Virus record (IMG/VR): IMGVR_UViG_3300036766_002281
Location: 1 to 64,000 of that record
Direction: 5' to 3' (one strand)
From: a virus
Length of the DNA stretch: 64,000 nt
Under the pieces are notes generated by a model. The model did not search any database and was not told the origin of the DNA. It was given only the letters and a program-made list of their open reading frames with translations. Every line of letters begins with the position of its first letter. The first letter of the stretch is position 1. Positions 1 through 7,682 of the stretch are shown here, in pieces. Both the position numbers and the translations under genes were made by a program.

Positions 1-189
1 ATGCCAGAACAACTGAATGATTTTGAAAAGGGGTATTTCAAAAGAAATAAAACTGCTAGAGTTAAGATCTCATGGGATGGTGATTACGAAGAAATAAAGT
101 TACTCTCTAAAAGAGAGTATGTAAAGTTACTACAAAATCCAAATTGGAGCTATCTTACGCTTGACCTTCCAGAAAGGAAAAACGAGTAA
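1..189 (+). CDS. Hypothetical small protein, possibly 5'-truncated
   Basis: I do not recognise this 62-residue charged protein. It begins with ATG at the first base of the window, so the true start may lie upstream. Its stop (TAA) is directly followed by the ATG of the RuvC-like gene, so the two are probably co-transcribed and translationally coupled. No motif, signal peptide or membrane segment is visible; the C-terminal half is acidic/aromatic (YEEIKLL, NWSYLTL). Confidence 0.6.
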   Translation: MPEQLNDFEKGYFKRNKTARVKISWDGDYEEIKLLSKREYVKLLQNPNWSYLTLDLPERKNE

Positions 190-660
190 ATGAGTAATAT
201 AATAGCAATCGATCCAGGCTTGTCAGGCGCGTTCGCTATCTTAGACAAAGATACGCAGGTTATTCTACACACCCAGCACATGCCAACTATCAGGGTCGGG
301 GATAGAACCGAGTTGGACGAATCGGCTATTGTTAGATTCTTTAAATTGTACAAACCTGAGCATGCCTTTATTGAATCAGTTCATGCAATTCCCATCTGGG
401 GTTCTACTGCTTCCTTCCAGTTAGGCATGACATACGGGTTTATAAGAGCAATCTTAGCATGCTTGGAAATTCCTTACACTAAAATCAAGCCGCAGGCATG
501 GAAGAAAGCACTCATGGAGGGCATGAGTAAAGACAAGGGGGCAAGTATTGTTCGTGTTAAACAATTGTATCCTAGTATTGTTCTTAATCTCAAAAAAGAT
601 CACAACATAGCTGATGCAATCTTAATTGGCCGCTACGGAATAGCCCTGAAGATTTTGTAA
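190..660 (+). CDS. RuvC-like Holliday junction resolvase
   Basis: Predicted RNase H-fold endonuclease that resolves Holliday junctions or branched DNA during phage recombination and before packaging. The first strand carries IAIDPGLSG with catalytic Asp8; the second acidic residue is Glu62 in AFIES; the C-terminal motif DHNIADA (137-143) supplies the last acidic pair. The length (156 aa) fits the RuvC family (about 160-180 aa). A GxxxGxxRA-like helix (GMTYGFIRA) also matches the family. It lies at the head of a recombination block with SbcD- and SbcC-like genes, which fits a role in replication/recombination. The family assignment is strong; substrate preference is unknown. Confidence 0.88.
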   Translation: MSNIIAIDPGLSGAFAILDKDTQVILHTQHMPTIRVGDRTELDESAIVRFFKLYKPEHAFIESVHAIPIWGSTASFQLGMTYGFIRAILACLEIPYTKIKPQAWKKALMEGMSKDKGASIVRVKQLYPSIVLNLKKDHNIADAILIGRYGIALKIL

Positions 661-665
661 CGATT

Positions 666-1337
666 ATGGGTAAATTCATAGACCTGATAGGACAGATTTT
701 TGATCGATTAACTGTATTGTCCTTCAGTCATTATAATAAATGGGGAGCAGCGTGCTGGCTGTGCCGCTGTATCTGCGGCACAGAAGTTGTTGTCGCAGGG
801 TACAATCTTCGAGATGGAGCTACTAGATCTTGTGGATGTTTGAATCGAGAAATAGTAAAAGAGTTAGCAAAAGAAAAATTTACAACTCATGGATTATCAG
901 AACATCCACTTTACGATGTTTGGAGGATGATGAACTATCGATGTAACAATCCAGACAACAAAGCTTACCACTACTACGGTGGCCGAGCTGTTCCGATCGC
1001 TGTCTGCGATCGATGGCATCAAGACAATTCAGATGGGTTAGCTAACTTCATTACGGACATGTACGATACATACAAAGCAGGCTTGACCATCGAAAGAAAA
1101 GAAAACAACTCAGGTTATTGTAAATCAAACTGCCGCTGGGCCACAAGAAAAGAACAAAATAATAATCAAAGAAGCAATAAATTGATTGTCTACCAAGGAG
1201 AAACAATAACTTTATCTCAGTTAATAGACATAACAGGTACGACAATTCCTAGAAATGTTTTAAATGATAGAATCTTTGTATGGAAATGGCCTATCGAGAA
1301 AGCATTGTCAACACCAGTACAAAAACGAAAACAATAA
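666..1337 (+). CDS. HNH-like phage protein, putative free-standing homing endonuclease (paralog A)
   Basis: The N-terminal part has the common phage pattern FDRLTVLS followed by WLCRCICG and SCGC, a zinc-binding Cys set. The middle has WRMMNYRCNNP and YYGGRAVP. The C-terminal part has LTIERKENNSGYCKSNCRWATRKEQNNN, here given only as landmarks (TIERKENN and CRWATRKEQ), which resembles a degenerate HNH core. Proteins of this kind are usually annotated as HNH or homing endonucleases. A closely related copy lies at 6484-7158, with near-identical DNA over the first ~50 bp. The gene follows the RuvC-like gene by 5 nt. Catalytic competence cannot be judged from the sequence. Confidence 0.7.
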   Translation: MGKFIDLIGQIFDRLTVLSFSHYNKWGAACWLCRCICGTEVVVAGYNLRDGATRSCGCLNREIVKELAKEKFTTHGLSEHPLYDVWRMMNYRCNNPDNKAYHYYGGRAVPIAVCDRWHQDNSDGLANFITDMYDTYKAGLTIERKENNSGYCKSNCRWATRKEQNNNQRSNKLIVYQGETITLSQLIDITGTTIPRNVLNDRIFVWKWPIEKALSTPVQKRKQ

Positions 1338-1349
1338 TCCTAAATTGAG

Positions 1350-1976
1350 TTGACTTTGGCTGTAGTAAAATATAAGTCTATTGTTTGCAAAACACCGGGA
1401 TGTCTAAACGTATTTCTTTCAAGAGTGGATAATCAAAGTAAATCAGTTTATTGTCAGCAGTGTAAAAAGGATTATCCTCTAACTCTTTTAAAGCTGCAAA
1501 CAGAATACGATCTAAAGGTTCCTGAGCTTTTGATTGAGATTGCCAAAACTTTCAACTTCCATTCAGGAGAATTCATTGCTTCGGTTTTGAAGGTTCCTAG
1601 AAAAAAGTTTATTGAATGGCTGAAGCTTTACGTAGGTATCGAGAGCTGGAATGAATTCAAAAAAGAGTATTACTGCAAAAGCTCAACCTGCTATATCGTA
1701 GACACAGATTTCTTTGACATCACTGATAATAAGTATTACTTGATTCATGTTTTAAAAAAAGACCTCAACGTATGCTCATGTATCTATAAACTGTCTGACT
1801 ATGAAAAACAGCAGAGTAGGCCGCGAATCATTAAAAACTTAATGGAATCCAAAAAAGGAAAAACCATCAGTAAGGAATCTACTATCTTAATTCGAATACC
1901 AAACATTGAGACCCTAGAAAAGATTCAGATCAAAATAATAGCTTCAAAGATAGCAAAGGATAAAAATGAAGTATAA
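1350..1976 (+). CDS. Hypothetical protein with N-terminal zinc-finger-like Cys pairs
   Basis: A 208-residue protein with CKTPGC near residue 13 and CQQC near residue 35, a plausible zinc ribbon. A helical stretch follows (LLIEIAKTF, VPRKKFIEWLKLY) that could be a helix-turn-helix, and then a basic C-terminus. The TTG start at 1350 is the best available because no ATG or GTG lies in frame nearby; no clear SD precedes it. It sits between the HNH-like gene and the SbcD-like gene. A DNA-binding role is only an inference from the Cys pairs and basic character. Confidence 0.6.
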   Translation: MTLAVVKYKSIVCKTPGCLNVFLSRVDNQSKSVYCQQCKKDYPLTLLKLQTEYDLKVPELLIEIAKTFNFHSGEFIASVLKVPRKKFIEWLKLYVGIESWNEFKKEYYCKSSTCYIVDTDFFDITDNKYYLIHVLKKDLNVCSCIYKLSDYEKQQSRPRIIKNLMESKKGKTISKESTILIRIPNIETLEKIQIKIIASKIAKDKNEV

Positions 1977-1998
1977 AATACAATAAAGGAATTTTCTA

Positions 1999-3069
1999 AT
2001 GGCTAAAATTGCAATCTGTTCAGACATCCATTTCCATTCTTATTCAAGCTATATAACAACTGAAACAGTATTTAATGTTTTCGACCAAATTCTTACCTAC
2101 TGTGACAGTAATGGAATAGAAGATCTTTATATTTTGGGGGATCTATTTCATGTTCGTGGAAAAATTCCAGTAGTTGTTTTTAATCGTGTTCATGCCTTAT
2201 TCAAATGTGCTACAGATCAAGGAATCAAATTACATTTGATATCAGGTAATCATGACCAATGCTTCAACGAAGATTTGCAGACAAGTTCTATTTGTTCTCT
2301 TGCTGAAATAGATGGAGTAGATATTTTAAATTTCGAATCGTGGGAACTTGGTAAATGTAAGTTTGTAGGCATTCCTTATGTGAATACGAACAAAGAGTTT
2401 ATGAGTTATTTGGATAAGTACAAAGAAAGTATGTCTTCGGACAAGATCAATATCTTGTTTACTCATGGTATGGTAAAAGGCGCCGTAGTAAGTTCTGGGT
2501 ACAGTTTCTCGCATAGTACTGGGGTTGAAGAAGGTTTAAGATTTTTTGATCTAGCCTTTGTAGGCCACATCCATGAGACCCAACGTCTGTTTGATGGTAA
2601 GGTAATTATTACTGGAGCTCCGTTATGCCACAGTAAAAAGGATATGAATGGAGTTCAAAGAGGATTTTGGGTTTTAGACACGAATACAATCGATCTTGCA
2701 TTTGTGCCTACTAAATATCCTAAGTTTATATCAAACGTACTACATTCTAGGGAGGAACTATTAAAGTTTTTGAAAGATTTAACTCCATTTAACGTACAGG
2801 ATTTTATATTCTTAACAGTTACAGAACAGATTGAAGATCTTGAAGCCATTTTAAAGCCCTACAATAAATACTATATTGAAGTGGACGTTACGGCACCAAT
2901 AAAAAGAAAAGAAGCGAGACTGGAAACATCTTTGGCCGATTCAGAAGAAGCTATAGTAGAAAAATATATTCAAAAGTTTGGATCAGATTATAATTCTGAT
3001 TTGTTGAAACATATTTCAACTGAATTATTTGACGATTACAGCAAAATGATTAAAGAAAAGGTGGCGTGA
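1999..3069 (+). CDS. SbcD/T4 gp47-like metallophosphoesterase nuclease subunit
   Basis: Nuclease subunit of an SbcCD/Rad50-Mre11-type complex that processes DNA ends. Calcineurin-like motifs occur in order: SDIHFH (Asp9, His11), GDLFH (Asp48), GNHD (Asn84-His85), FTHG near 155 and GHIHE near 190. The length of 356 aa is close to T4 gp47 and SbcD. The start ATG follows AAGGAATTTTCTA. It overlaps the next gene through GTGGCGTGA. Its ATPase partner is encoded at 4222-6474, separated by three small genes and a gene-free structured stretch. Confidence 0.9.
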   Translation: MAKIAICSDIHFHSYSSYITTETVFNVFDQILTYCDSNGIEDLYILGDLFHVRGKIPVVVFNRVHALFKCATDQGIKLHLISGNHDQCFNEDLQTSSICSLAEIDGVDILNFESWELGKCKFVGIPYVNTNKEFMSYLDKYKESMSSDKINILFTHGMVKGAVVSSGYSFSHSTGVEEGLRFFDLAFVGHIHETQRLFDGKVIITGAPLCHSKKDMNGVQRGFWVLDTNTIDLAFVPTKYPKFISNVLHSREELLKFLKDLTPFNVQDFIFLTVTEQIEDLEAILKPYNKYYIEVDVTAPIKRKEARLETSLADSEEAIVEKYIQKFGSDYNSDLLKHISTELFDDYSKMIKEKVA

Positions 3070-3311
3070 AAGGACAATCAAAATACCATAGCATCGAAGA
3101 AACTGCAGTATCCTACATTTTTGGCTTTGTTTTGGCTATCTTATCTCAACTGATTATTTTTCCGTTTTACGGATTGAAAGTTTCTTTAAGCGATAATTTA
3201 CAAATTACTGGATGGTTTACTATTGTTAGTTTAGTTAGAACTTACATCGTTCGTCGTATATATAATTATAGACAAGTGAGGGCAGGCAATGTCAGAAATT
3301 CCAGTTCATGA
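3066..3311 (+). CDS. Small phage membrane protein, DUF7220-like
   Basis: An 81-residue protein that starts with GTG overlapping the stop of the SbcD-like gene. It has a hydrophobic segment (SYIFGFVLAILSQLIIF), then the pattern FPFYGLKVSL, then FTIVSLVRTYIVRRIYN. This order (membrane segment, F-P-x-x-G, T-x-x-S-x-x-R-x-Y-x-x-R-R-x-x-N) matches a widespread phage family of unknown function that I recall as DUF7220. It is expected to sit in the inner membrane. Its presence between recombination genes is a common phage placement and gives no functional clue. Confidence 0.75.
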   Translation: MKGQSKYHSIEETAVSYIFGFVLAILSQLIIFPFYGLKVSLSDNLQITGWFTIVSLVRTYIVRRIYNYRQVRAGNVRNSSS

Positions 3312-3588
3312 AGTAGTTGTTAAAGTTTCAACTGTTAACGCGGTAAAGATCTGTAAAGGTCTTTTTACTAAGAGGTCTGATATAATAATAGGTATAGTAA
3401 AAAAAGTTGATATGTATGCCTATACTATCACAGTAACAAGACTGGGCAAAGATTTTGCTTTTGAGAGGTTCGATCAGATACTGACTTCAGATTATCGTTT
3501 TAGTAATCCAATACAAGCTAAAGAAGCAGGTTCTTTTTTTGTTGATGAAGTTATTGGTTTAGAAAGAACAGTAGATGGGGCTGAATGA
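3289..3588 (+). CDS. Hypothetical protein, beta-rich
   Basis: A 99-residue protein I do not recognise. The sequence alternates hydrophobic and polar residues (VVVKVSTV, IIIGIVKKV, YTITVTRL), suggesting a small beta-barrel such as an SH3- or KOW-like fold. The phrase FDQILTSDYRFSNP is echoed by AELQTSDHLQNPP in the protein at 7253-7651, so the two may be distant paralogs. It overlaps both neighbours by a few bases and so is probably in the same operon. Confidence 0.6.
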   Translation: MSEIPVHEVVVKVSTVNAVKICKGLFTKRSDIIIGIVKKVDMYAYTITVTRLGKDFAFERFDQILTSDYRFSNPIQAKEAGSFFVDEVIGLERTVDGAE

Positions 3589-3869
3589 TGTGGGAATTCA
3601 AAAAAAGAATGTGGGCAAAGTTTGAGAAGGCCTTCGAAAAAGTGGATGAGGCATTCGCTGAGGCAGATTCAGATTCAGCTTTCGGAGGGTTTGAAGCTTG
3701 TCCTAAGTGTGGTCATTGCAATATAAGTATAAAATATTGTAATGATGAAACTCATAGTTCCCACATTGTTTGGACAAATATGTGTGCAGGACATTATCAA
3801 CATGAGGTGCTTCATATACGTTGTAACGTTTGCAGTTATGAATGGATAACGCCAACGAAAGATAAATAG
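3585..3869 (+). CDS. Small zinc-ribbon protein
   Basis: A 94-residue protein with an acidic N-terminal helix (FEKAFEKVDEAFAEADSD) and a zinc ribbon built from CPKC (near 39) and CNVC (near 81), ending YEWITPTKDK. The same ribbon plan (CTNC ... CLNC, then DWITLV) occurs in the 53-residue protein at 9740-9901. The role is unknown; such ribbons bind nucleic acid or protein partners. The stop lies 4 nt before the structured gene-free stretch. Confidence 0.65.
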   Translation: MMWEFKKRMWAKFEKAFEKVDEAFAEADSDSAFGGFEACPKCGHCNISIKYCNDETHSSHIVWTNMCAGHYQHEVLHIRCNVCSYEWITPTKDK

Positions 3870-3873
3870 AAAC

Positions 3874-4151
3874 AACTGTCACAATCGAGGTGGGAACTCG
3901 ACAGACGATAAAAGAAAAGTGAGTCTGGATTGAATAAGGGTGAGTTGGTCCCCGAATAATCATCTGGCCAATAGGTCTTGACCTGAATTGACAGGACAGT
4001 GGTTGTAAAATGGTGCCGGAGTTCCGGTGATACCGCAACGAGCAAGCCAGATTTTGATCGTTGTTTGGGTGTGAAACAGAGGCATGGGACCTCGCCATGA
4101 ACAACCCCACTTAGTGACCAAATCAAATCCGTTCGAATCGGATTGGCAGTT
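3874..4151 (+). ncRNA. Putative structured RNA with tRNA-like T arm and acceptor helix
   Basis: This 350-base gap between two genes of one operon has no plausible + strand ORF and looks less AT-rich than its neighbours. Positions 3874-3881 (AACTGTCA) pair with 4144-4151 (TGGCAGTT). Directly before the 3' strand is a perfect T-arm: stem 4127-4131 with 4139-4143 around the canonical seven-base loop TTCGAAT, with G before and C after the loop. Internal hairpins include 3885-3889/3897-3901 (TCGAG/CTCGA), 3973-3976/3981-3984 (AGGT, CTTG loop, ACCT), 4017-4020/4025-4028 (CCGG, AGTT loop, CCGG) and 4084-4088/4096-4100 (CATGG/CCATG). No anticodon arm fits a plain tRNA, no CCA is encoded, and tmRNA or group I intron signatures were not found. 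The family is unknown. Confidence 0.55.
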
Positions 4152-4172
4152 TATAACCCTTTGGTGAGAAAC

Positions 4173-4198
4173 CCCACTGAGTTTTCAGCCTCAGTGGG
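4173..4198 (+). promoter_or_regulatory. Stem-loop upstream of the SbcC-like gene
   Basis: A perfect 9-bp stem: CCCACTGAG (4173-4181) pairs with CTCAGTGGG (4190-4198) around an 8-base loop. No T-tract follows, so it is not a typical intrinsic terminator. It lies 23 bases upstream of the SbcC-like start and just 3' of the structured RNA. It may be an RNA-processing site, a stabilising 5' hairpin, or part of the same RNA. Confidence 0.6.
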
Positions 4199-4221
4199 CA
4201 GTTCAAAGAAAAGGATATCAA

Positions 4222-6474
4222 ATGATTACTTTCGAAAGACTAAGATTACAAAATTTTCTTTCTTTTAAAGAAGCTTCTTTAAACTTGGAGGCACAGGGAA
4301 TTGTAGCCATCGAGGGAAAAAACAATTCCAATAAATGTTTTACTTCGAATGGATCTGGCAAATCTACTTTGCTAGAAGCATTCTGTTGGGTTCTTTGGGG
4401 GGCAACAATCAGGGGTTACAAAGCTGACGAAATTATAAATACTAAAATAGGAAAGAATTGTGCTGTTGAGATATCTTTCAAGGATAACGCCGAAGTAAGC
4501 TGGGAAATAAAACGTTATCGTAAACATTCTGAATTCGGAAATAAAGTCTTTCTCTATCGAGAAGGTGGGGAATGGACTCAGAATGTAGATGTCCAGGAAA
4601 AGATAGACGAAGTGTTGGGCATGGATTTCAAAACGTTTGTTAGCTCGTTTATTTTCTTTAAGAACGATTCTAAATCCTTTTCGAACAGCACAGATTCAGA
4701 GCAGAAGAAGATGCTTGAAAAATTATACGATCTTGAAAAGTATTCTACCTTATTAACGATCGTACGGGATAAGATGGCTAAAGTAGTTTCCAATTGCCAC
4801 GCTGTTTCACTGGACATAAATGTGAATGAGCTCAAATACAATATGCTTTTAACCGATATTGATAAGTTAGAAAAGGATCGAGAAAAATTTGAGATAGATA
4901 AATTGGCAAAAATACAAGAACTTACTTCGAAGTTATATTTTTTGGAGACAGCGAGGGATGAAGAAAAAATCAAATTCGAAGTTGATAAGAAAAATCGAAT
5001 TAGAACTGTTGAAGCTGAAGTTGTAAAGGCTAGGGATCTTCTAAAACTAGAAGAATTTGATTTTAACATAACTAAAAAGAAAGATTTAGAAGAACTAGCT
5101 AATCAGTTGAAGATGTTGGTATCTAAACAAGCTATAAATAGTGATAATATTCCTGCCACAACAAAATCGGAACATACCAAAGAGTTAGTTGAGATTGATA
5201 GAAAATTACAGGATATTCAGAATAAGGTTTTCTCTCCTGATCTACCTACTTTGCAAAAAGGGTTGGAAAGTAATCAAAAGTACTTGAATCAGCTTGATGT
5301 TTCAATTCTTCAATTTTCTTCACAGCTGTCTGATTTGAAAACTAAAAAAGAGCATTTCGAAAATGATTTAGGAATTGAGTGTCCTTATTGCCTACAACCG
5401 GTTTCTCCTGGGCATCAAGAAAAACATATTAACCAGCTTTTAGCGTCCCTACAAGAAAAAAAAGCTGAGTATGATAAGGTAGTAACTTCCAAACGAGAAG
5501 CTAATGATGCTATAATACAGGTTAAGCAGAATATAAGAGCTGTTGAATCTCAAATGGAGACAGATAGAAAAACAGAACGTTCTTTGTTCAGTCTTAAATC
5601 AGACCTATTAACTAAATTACAAGTTGCTGATCAGGAGTTGTTGAAAATAGAGCGTAGCATTGATCAAGTAAGATTAAAAATAGAACAAAGAAGTAATGGA
5701 GAGTACTCAAATAGAACTGCTGAAACGAACTTAGAATTATTAAAAAATAAGGTGTTGGACTTTCAGAAAGAACAGTATTCGAATACTTCAATTGTTGTTA
5801 GTATTGAAACAACCAGTATTCAGTTAAAGAATACAAATTCTAGTACTTATTTAAATGAAGATACGATTGAGTACAAAAGTCAAGAAGCTGTTGAACTGCA
5901 TGAGCATAATTCCAAATTGAAAGCGAAAGAAAAAGATCTCAAGGAAAAGTTAAGACATTATGAATTTTTCGACGCTGCTTTTTCCAGGGCAGGCATACCT
6001 AGTTTTTTACTTGATAACATTCTTCCCACGCTGAATAAGTATGCCCAGTATTATAGCTCTATTTTAACCGGCGGTTTGATGAAGATCGAATTCAATAATC
6101 AATCTGCTTTGAAGTCCACCAAAGAGATAAGAGAAAAATTCGAAGTCAAAGTTTACGCCAAAGATGGGTCAGAATCGTATAAAGGCGATTCTAGTGGTGA
6201 GAAACGAAGAGTGGACCTCATTGTACTGTTTGCTCTACAAAAGGCGGCTATGACACGAAATAAGAGTAAATTTAACGTATTATTCCTCGATGAAGTTTTT
6301 GATACGCTAGATAAGGCTGGGTTAGAGAACGTAGTCGCTTTGTTGGAAGAAGAGGTCCAGACCTTCCCATCTATTTTCTGCATCTCCCATGATGATTTTT
6401 TAAGCAGTTACTTCGATAGCGTAGTAACAGTGCAGAAAGACGCCGACGGATTTAGTTCTATTATAGGTTCTTAG
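4222..6474 (+). CDS. SbcC/T4 gp46-like SMC-type ATPase
   Basis: Rad50/SbcC-type ATPase that pairs with the SbcD-like nuclease for DNA-end processing and recombination-dependent replication. Walker A is NGSGKST (43-49), preceded by a phage-typical insertion (IEGKNNSNKCF). Long coiled coils run from about 180 to 560. A zinc-hook-like CPYC is at 387-390, the ABC signature SSGEKRR near 657 and Walker B VLFLDEVFD near 690. The length (750 aa) is between T4 gp46 (560) and bacterial SbcC (about 1050). The start follows AAAGGATATCAA. All catalytic motifs look intact. Confidence 0.92.
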   Translation: MITFERLRLQNFLSFKEASLNLEAQGIVAIEGKNNSNKCFTSNGSGKSTLLEAFCWVLWGATIRGYKADEIINTKIGKNCAVEISFKDNAEVSWEIKRYRKHSEFGNKVFLYREGGEWTQNVDVQEKIDEVLGMDFKTFVSSFIFFKNDSKSFSNSTDSEQKKMLEKLYDLEKYSTLLTIVRDKMAKVVSNCHAVSLDINVNELKYNMLLTDIDKLEKDREKFEIDKLAKIQELTSKLYFLETARDEEKIKFEVDKKNRIRTVEAEVVKARDLLKLEEFDFNITKKKDLEELANQLKMLVSKQAINSDNIPATTKSEHTKELVEIDRKLQDIQNKVFSPDLPTLQKGLESNQKYLNQLDVSILQFSSQLSDLKTKKEHFENDLGIECPYCLQPVSPGHQEKHINQLLASLQEKKAEYDKVVTSKREANDAIIQVKQNIRAVESQMETDRKTERSLFSLKSDLLTKLQVADQELLKIERSIDQVRLKIEQRSNGEYSNRTAETNLELLKNKVLDFQKEQYSNTSIVVSIETTSIQLKNTNSSTYLNEDTIEYKSQEAVELHEHNSKLKAKEKDLKEKLRHYEFFDAAFSRAGIPSFLLDNILPTLNKYAQYYSSILTGGLMKIEFNNQSALKSTKEIREKFEVKVYAKDGSESYKGDSSGEKRRVDLIVLFALQKAAMTRNKSKFNVLFLDEVFDTLDKAGLENVVALLEEEVQTFPSIFCISHDDFLSSYFDSVVTVQKDADGFSSIIGS

Positions 6475-6483
6475 TTTAGTTAT

Positions 6484-7158
6484 ATGGACAAATTCATAGA
6501 CATGATAGGACAGATTTTTGATCGATTAACTGTATTGTCTTACCATCATACCGATAAATGGGGGCAAGCGTATTGGCTATGCCGCTGCCTCTGCGGCATA
6601 GAAGTTGTTGTCGCAGGAGGAGATCTTCGGCGCGGCCATTCTAGATCTTGTGGTTGTTTAAGCAGAGAACGTTCTACAACTCACGGATTATCAGATCATC
6701 CACTTTACGATGTTTGGTGGAATATGAACTATCGGTGTAACAATCCAAACGAAGATTCTTATCACAACTACGGTGGCCGATCTGTTCCGATCGCTGTCTG
6801 CGATCGTTGGCATCGTGACAATCTAGAAGGGTTAGCTAACTTCATCTTCGACATGTATCCAACAGATAGGTTTGGAAACCAATACAAAGCAGGCTTGTCC
6901 ATCGAAAGAACAGAAAACAATTTAGGCTACAACGCCGAAAACTGCACCTGGGCCACTTGGGTAGAACAAAACAATAATACAAGAAGTAATAAACTAGTTA
7001 TTTTACCAGATGGAGAAGCAATAACATTAGCTCAGTTATCAGAAAAAACTGGAATTAAATGGACTACTTTAGAATATAGAATCTTTGTACGAAAATGGCC
7101 TATCGAGAAAGCCTTGACAACTCCAGTCAGGAAATGCTCTTCTAAAAACATTTCTTGA
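6484..7158 (+). CDS. HNH-like phage protein, putative homing endonuclease (paralog B)
   Basis: A second copy of the protein at 666-1337. It has the same landmarks: FDRLTVLS, WLCRCLCG, SCGC, MNYRCNNP, YGGRSVP, IAVCDRWH, LSIERTENN, CTWATWVEQNNN and WPIEKAL. It differs by a deletion after SCGC and an insertion (YPTDRFGNQYKAG). The first 50 bp are almost identical in DNA to copy A, indicating recent duplication or gene conversion. It starts 10 nt after the SbcC-like stop. The two copies bracket the SbcD/SbcC block as direct repeats about 5.8 kb apart. Confidence 0.7.
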   Translation: MDKFIDMIGQIFDRLTVLSYHHTDKWGQAYWLCRCLCGIEVVVAGGDLRRGHSRSCGCLSRERSTTHGLSDHPLYDVWWNMNYRCNNPNEDSYHNYGGRSVPIAVCDRWHRDNLEGLANFIFDMYPTDRFGNQYKAGLSIERTENNLGYNAENCTWATWVEQNNNTRSNKLVILPDGEAITLAQLSEKTGIKWTTLEYRIFVRKWPIEKALTTPVRKCSSKNIS

Positions 7159-7181
7159 TCAGTTAATTTTCTAATTTTTGA

Positions 7182-7211
7182 TGGTTTTTAAAACAGTATT
7201 CTTACTAAAAT
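7182..7211 (+). promoter_or_regulatory. Putative phage promoter element A
   Basis: TGGTTTTTAAAAC (7182-7194) is followed after 11 bases by TAAAAT (7206-7211), about 40 bases before the start at 7253. The same 13-mer, followed after 10 bases by TAAAAT, lies upstream of the protease gene (57501-57529). Both occur in two of the few longer intergenic gaps and precede a new set of genes. The shared order suggests a phage-specific promoter, but with only two copies this is provisional. Confidence 0.45.
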
Positions 7212-7252
7212 AAATCAAAATCTATTTTTATGTTCAGGATGAAGGAGATTCT

Positions 7253-7651
7253 ATGGGATTTTTTGTAGGGAAAGGCGTCAAACATTGCTTTAGTAAGAAA
7301 AGTGGAATTGTTATAGCCTGTTCAGTAGCTACCCCATCAAACGTTATTGTTCGATTTGGTTCTGAAGATGAATTAGTTAATGTTGCAGAATTACAAACTT
7401 CAGATCATTTGCAAAATCCTCCTGCTACAGATCTTGTTAATCGTTTGAATACTTTTCTTGAAGATTCAAGAGCCAACCAAGTGGCATCCAATCTTTGCGA
7501 TATTGATGGGGAAATAATTGGGATTGAAGAACTCCCTTATGCAAGCGATGTAGAAGTTTTGTATTCCGCTAATTCTAAGTATGGTACTAAAAAGATTTCA
7601 GCTGAATTTTTAAAAAATATTTTGATGGAAGTTGAAAATCAATTATCATAA
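7253..7651 (+). CDS. Hypothetical protein, beta-rich
   Basis: A 132-residue protein of unknown function. The N-terminal half has an SH3/KOW-like look (GVKHCFSKKSGIVIACSV, then VIVRFG) and ends AELQTSDHLQNPP, a phrase similar to one in the 3289-3588 protein. The start ATG has a strong SD (GAAGGAG, 7 nt upstream) and follows putative promoter A, so this may be the first gene of a transcription unit. Confidence 0.6.
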   Translation: MGFFVGKGVKHCFSKKSGIVIACSVATPSNVIVRFGSEDELVNVAELQTSDHLQNPPATDLVNRLNTFLEDSRANQVASNLCDIDGEIIGIEELPYASDVEVLYSANSKYGTKKISAEFLKNILMEVENQLS

Positions 7652-7682
7652 GCATAGGTATAAAATAAATTGAGGAGAAACG

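Noticed and set aside
1345-1371. Promoter TTGAGT / TAAAAT at the start of the 1350 gene
   Set aside because: Spacing is 15 bases and the -10 lies inside the coding sequence; the surrounding genes look like one operon.
3703-4126. Two long minus-strand ORFs in the gap before the SbcC-like gene
   Set aside because: All convincing genes are on the + strand; these ORFs have odd composition (Ser/His/Cys-rich), no SD, and lie over sequence better explained as structured RNA.
3874-4151. tRNA with group I intron, or tmRNA
   Set aside because: T-arm and acceptor helix fit, but no matching anticodon-stem halves, no group I core (P7-type) sequence, no tmRNA tag ending in Ala-Ala-stop and no CCA could be found. 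Left as an unassigned RNA.
4173-4198. Intrinsic terminator before the SbcC-like gene
   Set aside because: The stem is strong but no T-tract follows, and the SbcC-like gene begins 23 bases later.
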